From Alistipes sp. CAG:514 (GTDB lineage: Bacteria > Bacteroidota > Bacteroidia > Bacteroidales > UBA932): a stretch of 64,000 nt of DNA. The notes below the pieces were generated by a model, which was given only the letters and a program-made list of their open reading frames with translations, ran no database searches and was not told the origin of the DNA. The first letter of the stretch is position 1, and the number at the start of each line of letters is the position of its first letter. The stretch spans positions 19,432 to 83,431 of the forward strand of contig HF986039.1 in NCBI GenBank assembly GCA_000431015.1, read 5' to 3'. Position numbers and translations under genes: made by a program. Shown piece after piece: positions 54,321 to 62,029 of this stretch.

Positions 54321-57300
54321 ATGAAAATGTATCATTCAATACTACTCTCGGCCCTTGTGCTTCTCTCTGCGGCGGCATCCTGCAAGGAGAAGCAGGAGCC
54401 GACTCCTGAGCCGGAACCGGAAGTGAATGCCGCCACATTCACGGCCACGCTTGACGCTTCCGCGGCCACACCGTTCAAGACATCCTGGACGGACGGTGAC
54501 GCTATTCGTCTCATCGGAGTCAAGGACGGCCAATCCACATCCGAGACCATCACCGCCTCATCCGTGTCTTCGGCAAGCGCTACCTTCACATCGAAAGGAA
54601 GCATCAAGGAAGATTGCGATGAATATTACGCGTTCATTGCGGAGACCGGTGTCAGCGGATGTGATCCCGCTTCCTCTTGGACAGTCTCGTCATCGACCTC
54701 GTCAACCCGTTCAATCGCCGTGGCAAAGTGCGGCAAAGGCTCTTCAACCTTGAGCTTCAGGAATATATTCTCGTTCCTTAAGGTTGAGGTCTCCGACGCT
54801 TCTGTCAAGTCCATCGAACTGAAAGGCAACAACGAGGAAGATCTGAACTACGATGTCACGGTCTCGACTTCCGACTATTCCGTTTCCTTGGCCTCAAAAC
54901 CTACGTTCGAGGCACAGAAAGTCATCAAGGTCAATGTCGGCGGGTCTGGAGACTGCTACATCAGCCTTGTGCCGGGAACCGTACTTGGACAGGGTTACAC
55001 CGTCACCGCCTATGACGCTTCGGGCAAGGTTGTCAGCAAGTCTGTCTATTCCGACAAGCTCACAGTCCCGAATGGAAAAGTCATGGCAGCCGGAGAGCTT
55101 CAGCCGGAATCGGTTGAGTTCACCGCCTCGTTTGAGGACACTACGATTCCGGAATTCAAATCCACTTGGACAGACGGTGATGTGATAGAGGTCGCTTGTC
55201 TCGATGGCGAAACACTTGTAACAGAAACCATCAAGGCCACAGACATATCATCTGACGGGCGTACCGCCAAGTTTGTTTCCAACGGTACTCTTCCTGCCGG
55301 AGCCTCCGGTTATTATGCAATGATTCCTGGCACGGGAATAGACGGCTGCCAGAAAGCCAACTGGTCAACCAGCAACCTTGACGGCAACACCATTGAGAAG
55401 CCGACTGTCACCGTGGCAAGCTGCGCGGACGGTTCCGGCACGCTTGCCTTCAAGAACATATTCTCGCTCCTCGCTTTCAAGGTTGACGAGCCTGCCTCTT
55501 CATACGTGGTGCTCGAAGGCAACAATTCTGAAAGGATCAGCAAGAATATGCTTGTGTCTTTCTCCAGTCAGAATGTCAACGGCAACACAACCCCCGCGTT
55601 TGAGTCCACGACATCCCTGAAGAAGACCATCGAACCGGATAAGACCTATTGGTTCGGGCTTTACCCTGGACTTAAACTCTCAAAGGGATATACCTTGAGG
55701 GTTTACAACAGCGCCGGAAAGGAGATCGGCTACTCCAAGAATAATTCTTCGCTTACAGTGGAGAAAGGGAAGATCTACAACGCCGCCAAGTTCGTCATAA
55801 CAAAACCGACGGACAAGACAAAGAACTTTGACGCAAGCAACATTGTCCTTTCGCTTGGTGTGGTCAGCGATGTGCACGTCAACCAGCAGGCACAGGCGAA
55901 CAAATGGAAGTCCGCTCTCCAGCAGTTCAAGGCCAAGGCTCTTGAGAACGATTCCAACGGAATGGCCGGAGTCCTTGTGGTAGGTGACCTGATTGATCAG
56001 CCGAGCAACAATCAGTTGAGCCTGTTCAGATCGACCCTCGAATCAGAGATTGACGTGAAGAAGACTCCGATGATCTACACAATTGGTAATCACGATGTCC
56101 CTCGATATGCCTGGGCCTCCACAATGGTCTCGGATGTCGCTTATATGAGGAATATGTTCGGAAACGATTATTTCCAGACAGACCAGGATCAGGAGATGAG
56201 GACAAAGTACGAGGCACGTCACTGCGTAATCGGGGATTATCACATCCTGTGCGTTTCTCCGAACGGAGACCAGCCGATTGTCTATGACCCGACGGTCGTC
56301 ACTTGGCTTGACAACCAGTTGGCCGCCATCACCTCGGCCGAGCCTGAGAAATATGTCATCGTGATCACCCATCCGATGATCAAGAACACCGTCTATGGTA
56401 GCCGTCTCGGTGAGGAGGGTGGAATATGGGACTCCACACTTTCGCATTACTGGGCGACCGATGCGTTGACGCCGGTACTGAGGAAATATCCTCAGGCGAT
56501 TGTGTTCGGAGGCCACCTCCATTTCCCTCTGAACGACCCTCGCAGTGTATGGCAGGGCGATTTCTCCGTCTTCGGATGCGCCTCTGTACGTTATATGGCG
56601 CTTGAGAACGGCAAGTACGAGGATATGTCCAGCGCCACCGTGATGAAGGACTGCAACGACTTCTCGCAGGGCAACCTGCTCCAGTTCGACGCCAGCGGCA
56701 ACATGCGTGTGCTGAGGATGGACTTCTACAACAAAGATGTCATCGGGGAACCTATCGTGTCCTCTTATCCGACATCCGACAAGGGGCACCTGACGAAATA
56801 CAATCACACGACACTCAGCCTTGCCAACGCGGCTCCGTCACTGTCAACGTTAAACGTTGATGTTACAGATGGAATCGCCACGGCTAAGTGGGCCGCCGGC
56901 ACGGATGACGAGTTCGTGCATCATTACGTGCTCACCCTCAAGAAGGGTGGCGCTGTCGTGACGACCATGAAGATCCTCGCCGACTTCTACAAGAGCGCCA
57001 AGACCTCCGGGATGAGGAAGGAGTGGACCCGCTCACTCGGCAACGTCACGGATGGGACTTACGAGCTGACCCTTGAGGCTTTCGACTCTTGGGACGCAGC
57101 CGCGAAACCGCTCAAGAAGACTTTTCAGGTTGGTTCTACATCCAACAGTCTTTGGACAAATGATGAGGCTGGAAGCAAGTCTGTCTCCGGAGGCAGCGGC
57201 AACGCTTCGGAAGATTGGCTGACATATTCCAATGGCACGCTCTCTTGGACCGCCAACACCACCGGCAAGCCAAGAACGGCGAAGGTCACCCTCCCGGACG

Positions 57301-57989
57301 GCACGGCATATTCTGTGACCCAGATTTCGGTGGAGGATTTCAAAGGAGAATATTCATTGACTTCCAAGATGTTCAACAACGAAGGCTCCAAGGCTGTGGC
57401 GACGGATAAGAAAGTTATTGATGTAACAATTGGAGGTGCGCTGAAAGGGGAAACGTTGAAGGATGGCACAGGAGCCTCCCATACGAACAATCTCGGAATT
57501 GACGGTCTGTACCATAAGGGATTGATAGCCGAGGCTGCTGTGGAGATTGACTATGAAGCCAAATCTGTCCGTTTCGGTGTGTTCACAGATGCGCGCAAGG
57601 CTCAGAAAGATCCGTCTCCGGTTGATGCCTCCGCGCCTTATGTCGCATTCCTTCCGGAGATGTGCAAGACATGGACTCCTGGCAGTTTCAAGGCTCCTTG
57701 GTACTTCAACACGCCTGACCTTGGTGATCCTGACTACGAATGGATCTGGTTTGATGTGAATTCCAGCTTCACGACATTCAGTTACACGCCGGCAAAAGCC
57801 CAGACCTTGTCAACAAGCAATCCTAAGGGCTATGGCCCGTACATCATCGGGATTTCTGTCGTGTCGTTCAAGGCTGAGGATGTGACTGCGGCCAACTCCA
57901 AGTTTGGCAGCAATCTGACAGGCTACAACTATGTTTACCAATTTAATGTTGACAACGGCAACATTGGGGTCGTATTCAACAGGAAATGA
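54321..57989 (+). CDS. Multidomain lipoprotein with calcineurin-like metallophosphoesterase
   Basis: This is a 1222-residue lipoprotein (lipobox AASC). Two tandem fimbrillin-like modules come first (about 35-260 and 265-500), each opening with a 'TFTATLDAS..SWTDGDAIRL'-type segment. A metallophosphoesterase domain (about 508-800) has all five metal motifs: 'SDVHVN' (about 513), 'VVGDLIDQ' (555), 'IGNHDVPR' (589), 'VITHPM' (684) and 'GGHLHF' (730). An FN3-like domain follows ('LSTLNVDVTDGIATAKWA'). The C-terminal module from about residue 944 is shared with the gene at 62030. It probably hydrolyses a phosphomono- or diester at the cell surface. The substrate is not evident. It is the only enzyme in the operon. 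Confidence 0.85.
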   Translation: MKMYHSILLSALVLLSAAASCKEKQEPTPEPEPEVNAATFTATLDASAATPFKTSWTDGDAIRLIGVKDGQSTSETITASSVSSASATFTSKGSIKEDCDEYYAFIAETGVSGCDPASSWTVSSSTSSTRSIAVAKCGKGSSTLSFRNIFSFLKVEVSDASVKSIELKGNNEEDLNYDVTVSTSDYSVSLASKPTFEAQKVIKVNVGGSGDCYISLVPGTVLGQGYTVTAYDASGKVVSKSVYSDKLTVPNGKVMAAGELQPESVEFTASFEDTTIPEFKSTWTDGDVIEVACLDGETLVTETIKATDISSDGRTAKFVSNGTLPAGASGYYAMIPGTGIDGCQKANWSTSNLDGNTIEKPTVTVASCADGSGTLAFKNIFSLLAFKVDEPASSYVVLEGNNSERISKNMLVSFSSQNVNGNTTPAFESTTSLKKTIEPDKTYWFGLYPGLKLSKGYTLRVYNSAGKEIGYSKNNSSLTVEKGKIYNAAKFVITKPTDKTKNFDASNIVLSLGVVSDVHVNQQAQANKWKSALQQFKAKALENDSNGMAGVLVVGDLIDQPSNNQLSLFRSTLESEIDVKKTPMIYTIGNHDVPRYAWASTMVSDVAYMRNMFGNDYFQTDQDQEMRTKYEARHCVIGDYHILCVSPNGDQPIVYDPTVVTWLDNQLAAITSAEPEKYVIVITHPMIKNTVYGSRLGEEGGIWDSTLSHYWATDALTPVLRKYPQAIVFGGHLHFPLNDPRSVWQGDFSVFGCASVRYMALENGKYEDMSSATVMKDCNDFSQGNLLQFDASGNMRVLRMDFYNKDVIGEPIVSSYPTSDKGHLTKYNHTTLSLANAAPSLSTLNVDVTDGIATAKWAAGTDDEFVHHYVLTLKKGGAVVTTMKILADFYKSAKTSGMRKEWTRSLGNVTDGTYELTLEAFDSWDAAAKPLKKTFQVGSTSNSLWTNDEAGSKSVSGGSGNASEDWLTYSNGTLSWTANTTGKPRTAKVTLPDGTAYSVTQISVEDFKGEYSLTSKMFNNEGSKAVATDKKVIDVTIGGALKGETLKDGTGASHTNNLGIDGLYHKGLIAEAAVEIDYEAKSVRFGVFTDARKAQKDPSPVDASAPYVAFLPEMCKTWTPGSFKAPWYFNTPDLGDPDYEWIWFDVNSSFTTFSYTPAKAQTLSTSNPKGYGPYIIGISVVSFKAEDVTAANSKFGSNLTGYNYVYQFNVDNGNIGVVFNRK

Positions 57990-58031
57990 TATTCAGAAAA
58001 CATTAATCTCTAATCACAAATTTTATTCACA

Positions 58032-59267
58032 ATGAAATCACACTTGTTAACACTGACCGCAGCGGTTCTCGCGATTTTCGCGTTTTCCTCATGCAAAAAG
58101 GATCCCGGCTACGGCGATCCTGCAGTTAAGGTTAATCCGGGTGAGCTGAATTTCAAGGTGGACGGAGGTTCCGAGACAGTGAACCTCACCGCCACGGTCG
58201 AATGGACCGTTGAGAACTCGGCGTCCTGGGTTAAGGTTGAACCAATGGCGGGAGATCCTTCCAAGGAACTCCAGCCTGTGAAAGTCACCGTCTCAAAGAA
58301 CGAGGATGTGGAACGCACCGCCACCGTCACATTCAAGCAGACCGACGGTGCCCTCACCGCGAAACTCACCATCAATCAGGAAGCATATATCCCTGAGGTA
58401 CAAACCATCGACGTTTCGTCGATGAGCAAGTTGGCGAACATCTACAAATACCAGCGCTTCCAGCTCACCGGAGTTGTGAAGAGCCTCAAGTCCGATGGCT
58501 CGTTCAACCTCGTTGACGGCACCGGCTCCGTTCAGGTCGCAGGTCTCAGTGCCTCTGAGGTCGCTTACGGCACCCAGGGCGGCAAGCTTGACAATGTCAA
58601 GGAGCGCGGCACAGTCACGATCATCGGTTACTATGAGGGCGGCAAGTTTGTCTATGCCTACCTTGTGAAGTATGAGGAATATTCAGAGCCAAGCCCTGAC
58701 ACGGCCGCTACGAAGGCATTCCCTTACACCGCCGACTACAAAACCGCCGAGAACGGGGTGGTTGTCAACAATGCGATATTCCCTTATGCGTTTGACGCAC
58801 TTTGGTCTTGGAGCGCCTCGACAGGTTGGAGAGCTTCCGGCTACAAGAACGCCGACTACACAACCGAGGCCACTCTCTACACAGAGAAGATTGACCTGAA
58901 GAACGCCGAGAAGCCTATCCTTGTGTTCGATCACATTGTCAGAGATTTCGCCGGCATCGAGCTTGCAAAAGAGCAGACTTCCCTTTGGGTAAGAAAGGAT
59001 GGAGGCAGTTGGAATCAGATAGCCATCATATTCTCCTATCCTGATGAACTCGGTTCAGAGGTGATGACTTCCGAGGAGATCAAACTTGACTCTTACATTG
59101 GTTCTGTAATCCAGATCGCTTTCAAGTATGTCAGCGACGAGAGCAAGAAGGCCGGTACCTGGCAGATCCTCAAGGTTGAGGTCAAGAAGAGCGAGGAGCC
59201 AACCCAGCCGGACAACTCATCCGGTACAGAGGACTATGACAAACCGGGTTGGGACTGGAACAAGTAA
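58032..59267 (+). CDS. BACON/OB-fold lipoprotein with jelly-roll C-terminus
   Basis: This is a 411-residue lipoprotein (lipobox FSSC, then KKD). A BACON domain covers about 35-118 ('LNFKVDGGSETVNLTATVEW', 'ASWVKVEP'). A nucleic-acid-type OB-fold region follows (about 125-220, 'QRFQLTGVVKSLKSDGSFNL'), a type seen in PUL lipoproteins. A choice-of-anchor-J-like jelly roll makes up the C-terminus ('ALWSWSASTGWRASGYKN', 'KPILVFDHIVRDF'). BACON domains are thought to bind carbohydrate or act as spacers. No catalytic residues are recognised. The preceding gap is 42 bp. Confidence 0.72.
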   Translation: MKSHLLTLTAAVLAIFAFSSCKKDPGYGDPAVKVNPGELNFKVDGGSETVNLTATVEWTVENSASWVKVEPMAGDPSKELQPVKVTVSKNEDVERTATVTFKQTDGALTAKLTINQEAYIPEVQTIDVSSMSKLANIYKYQRFQLTGVVKSLKSDGSFNLVDGTGSVQVAGLSASEVAYGTQGGKLDNVKERGTVTIIGYYEGGKFVYAYLVKYEEYSEPSPDTAATKAFPYTADYKTAENGVVVNNAIFPYAFDALWSWSASTGWRASGYKNADYTTEATLYTEKIDLKNAEKPILVFDHIVRDFAGIELAKEQTSLWVRKDGGSWNQIAIIFSYPDELGSEVMTSEEIKLDSYIGSVIQIAFKYVSDESKKAGTWQILKVEVKKSEEPTQPDNSSGTEDYDKPGWDWNK

Positions 59268-59285
59268 TCCTTAATTGAATACAAG

Positions 59286-62012
59286 ATGAAAAAGACTATA
59301 AAAATGCTTTTCGTGGCCGCTCTTGCGATAGCTTCAGCGGCTTGCGCCCGTGAAGAGGTTCTCGATGGCGGGCAGACCAGAGGAGAGCTCAGGACTTTCA
59401 CCTGCTCCTTTGACGAGGAGACCCAGACAAAGACCGACATCACCAAGCAGGGTAAGACAGTCTGGTCAGAGGGTGACAAGATTTTCGTCACCAACGGAAC
59501 AGAATCAGACACCCTTACGGTTGACTCCAAGTTCGCCGGTCAGAGATATTTCGAGTTCAGCACCACTCTTGAGGGTAAGATATATGTTGTCTATCCTTGC
59601 ACCGCCGCCAAAGAAGTCAAGGACGGGAAGTTCACTCTTGAGGTTCCGAGCAACCAAAATGGATTGTTCGGCAGTGCCAATATCGCTTGCGCCGTCGCCG
59701 AAGACCGCTATGTGAAGATGAAGAACGTCACGTCAGTCCTTCGCTTCAAGGTTTCAGCCGATGCCGCAGCTGCGGTGAAGGTTGTGTCTATCAACTCTGT
59801 GAACAACAAGGTTTCCGGACTTTTCAGTGTTGACATGACATCAGGTTCTCCTGTAGTCAGCACAATCGAGGGTAACACATATTCATCAGATGTCACTGTC
59901 GCTGTCGATGGAAACAATGGTAACGCTTTCTATGCCACCGTCATTCCTGGAACTTACACGGCAGGTTTCACTATGACCGCCGTTACACTTGACCCTCACA
60001 ACGCCAGTGAGAGTAAATCCACGGTTTCCGACAAGGAACTGGCTGTCAATGCCTACTATGATCTCGGAACTATCGGTGATGCTCTTAAGCCACTTGCCGG
60101 AGAAGGCACACAGGGTAACCCTTGGCAGATCTCCAGCCTTGCTGACTTCCTTGCTTTCGCTTATTATGTGAACGACGGTAACAATATGAAGGATCAGTAT
60201 GTGAGACTGATGGAGAACATCAAGAATGTAACCACTCCTGTCGGTTACTACGATGCCTCCATCAATGTCAAGAAGCAGTTCATCGGTGATTTTGACGGTA
60301 ACGGCAAGACCGTAAGCCTCAACATCAACCAGACAGCCAGAAAATCCTGCGGACTCTTCGGAGCCATCGCCGAGGGCGCCAACATCCACGATGTTACTGT
60401 AGAGGGTACTGTCAATTCAACATTTGATGACGCTGCCGGTGTCTGCGGTCTCGTCAATGCGGATAACGGTGCTAAGATCACCAATTGCGTCAACAAGGCT
60501 AATGTGACATCAACAAGCAGCTATGTCGGAGGCATCGCCGGTTGGGTGGATTCCAAATCTAACTTCGCTATTGATAATTGCTCAAACGAGGGAAACATCA
60601 AGGGTGGCCGTTCTGTAGGAGGTATTTGCGGTTCTGTCAGGACAGGAAACATCACCAATTCAAAGAATTCCGGAGCGGTTGAAGCCACTTTGACCAACAA
60701 TAATATTTCTGACAAGGGCGTTGATTTAAATGGAGTCGGCGGTATCGTCGGCTTTGCGAATGGCTCTTTTGTAAGCCGTTGCTCCAACTCAGGGACTGTC
60801 ACTTGTGTCAACAAGGGTGGCGGTATCCTCGGACACGGAAGCTGGTTCACTGTCTCCTATTGCTCGAACACTGGTACTGTCTCAAGTAACGGATTCGGAG
60901 TCAATGGTGGTATTGTCGGATCCGCATGGGACAATGCAAACATCCTGAATTGCCAGAACGATGGTGAGGTCAATGGCACATTCAAATCTGGTTGGACCGG
61001 CGGTATTGTCGGTTCTGCAAGGTCGGCCAGCAAGACAGGAAAAAGAGTCATCGCGATCAAGAATTGTGTGAACAACGGTAAGGTCAATGTCGCCGGTACC
61101 GAGGGCAGCACCCAGGGTGTAGGTGGTATTGTAGGCCATACCTGGTCTTACTCAAATGCGCCGAACAGGGTTGAGATTTACTATTGTACAAATAATGGTG
61201 AAGTCACTGTGACCGGTAAGGAAGGTGGTTCCGTAGCGCAGTCTGGTATTTATGTAGGTGGTATTGTAGGTCAGTCCTATGATAATAACAATTGGACACA
61301 GATTCCGATTTACACTTGTCTCAATACTGGTAAAATTCACGGTGGTCAGTTTGTGGGAGGTATCTTAGGCTGTTTTGACGGACGAGCCACAAAGTCTCGC
61401 ACTGACATCAACAATTGTGAGAATCGTGGTGAGATCATCACTAATTCAGACCGCGCCGGTGGTATTCTTGGCGGCGGACGCACCAATCAGACAGTAGGTG
61501 GTTGCGGATCTCGTCTTGACAATTGCCTGAATACAGGTGCTGTCAAATATGCGAATGCCGAAACAGCAAAACCTTTAGTAGGAGGAATAGCAGGTGCATT
61601 CAGTGGTGGACGTATCTACAATTGCTACACAAGTGGAACCGTTACACCTGTTTCTGGTTCACCTGTAGAGAATGTAGAACTCACTTTAGGTGCAATTGCA
61701 GGTAAGTCTTTGAATGCCAACGCTGAATGCTCATATTCATACTATCTTGAAGGTGTGGCCGCGAATGCGATTGGCACGGAGTCAGCCAGAAAGGTTACAG
61801 AAGGTACAGTCTGCTCAGCGACCGCTGAAGGTGTCTTGGCTGCTGCGGTTAAGGTTAATAACGTAAGTTGCACCAATGTTGTTGATGCTCTTAACGCTAT
61901 GTGGCCGACAAACGACTTCTATTATGATTGGACCACTGGACCTAAATACTCTCTTACCGGCAAGGTCAGCATCGGCGACGGCCTTGACCTTGGCAACGGT
62001 GGTAAACTTTAA
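59286..62012 (+). CDS. GLUG-repeat surface lipoprotein
   Basis: This is a 908-residue lipoprotein (Cys at 'ASAACAREE'). A fimbrillin-like N-terminal domain (about 30-260, 'KTVWSEGDKIFVTNG') is followed by about eleven GLUG-type repeats of 30-60 residues, each around a 'GGIVG' core: GGIAGW, GGICGS, GGIVGF, GGILGH, GGIVGSAW, GGIVGSAR, GGIVGHT, GGIVGQS, GGILGC, GGILGGG and GGIAGA. These should form a right-handed beta-helix. The C-terminus ends 'SLTGKVSIGDGLDLGNGGKL'. Beta-helices occur in adhesins and polysaccharide lyases; no lyase residues can be assigned. The 3' part is more AT-rich than its neighbours. Confidence 0.78.
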   Translation: MKKTIKMLFVAALAIASAACAREEVLDGGQTRGELRTFTCSFDEETQTKTDITKQGKTVWSEGDKIFVTNGTESDTLTVDSKFAGQRYFEFSTTLEGKIYVVYPCTAAKEVKDGKFTLEVPSNQNGLFGSANIACAVAEDRYVKMKNVTSVLRFKVSADAAAAVKVVSINSVNNKVSGLFSVDMTSGSPVVSTIEGNTYSSDVTVAVDGNNGNAFYATVIPGTYTAGFTMTAVTLDPHNASESKSTVSDKELAVNAYYDLGTIGDALKPLAGEGTQGNPWQISSLADFLAFAYYVNDGNNMKDQYVRLMENIKNVTTPVGYYDASINVKKQFIGDFDGNGKTVSLNINQTARKSCGLFGAIAEGANIHDVTVEGTVNSTFDDAAGVCGLVNADNGAKITNCVNKANVTSTSSYVGGIAGWVDSKSNFAIDNCSNEGNIKGGRSVGGICGSVRTGNITNSKNSGAVEATLTNNNISDKGVDLNGVGGIVGFANGSFVSRCSNSGTVTCVNKGGGILGHGSWFTVSYCSNTGTVSSNGFGVNGGIVGSAWDNANILNCQNDGEVNGTFKSGWTGGIVGSARSASKTGKRVIAIKNCVNNGKVNVAGTEGSTQGVGGIVGHTWSYSNAPNRVEIYYCTNNGEVTVTGKEGGSVAQSGIYVGGIVGQSYDNNNWTQIPIYTCLNTGKIHGGQFVGGILGCFDGRATKSRTDINNCENRGEIITNSDRAGGILGGGRTNQTVGGCGSRLDNCLNTGAVKYANAETAKPLVGGIAGAFSGGRIYNCYTSGTVTPVSGSPVENVELTLGAIAGKSLNANAECSYSYYLEGVAANAIGTESARKVTEGTVCSATAEGVLAAAVKVNNVSCTNVVDALNAMWPTNDFYYDWTTGPKYSLTGKVSIGDGLDLGNGGKL

Positions 62013-62016
62013 TCTT

Positions 62017-62021
62017 GGAGG
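62017..62021 (+). promoter_or_regulatory. Strong Shine-Dalgarno site
   Basis: GGAGG lies 8 bases before the ATG at 62030. Such a site is unusual in Bacteroidota and decides for ATG 62030 over the in-frame TTG at 62015. Confidence 0.65.
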
Positions 62022-62029
62022 ATAATACT

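Noticed and set aside
54321..54408. Possible frameshift or split between the DUF4998-like and phosphoesterase genes
   Set aside because: The upstream frame ends in a proper stop at 54309 and the next ATG starts a complete lipoprotein signal peptide.
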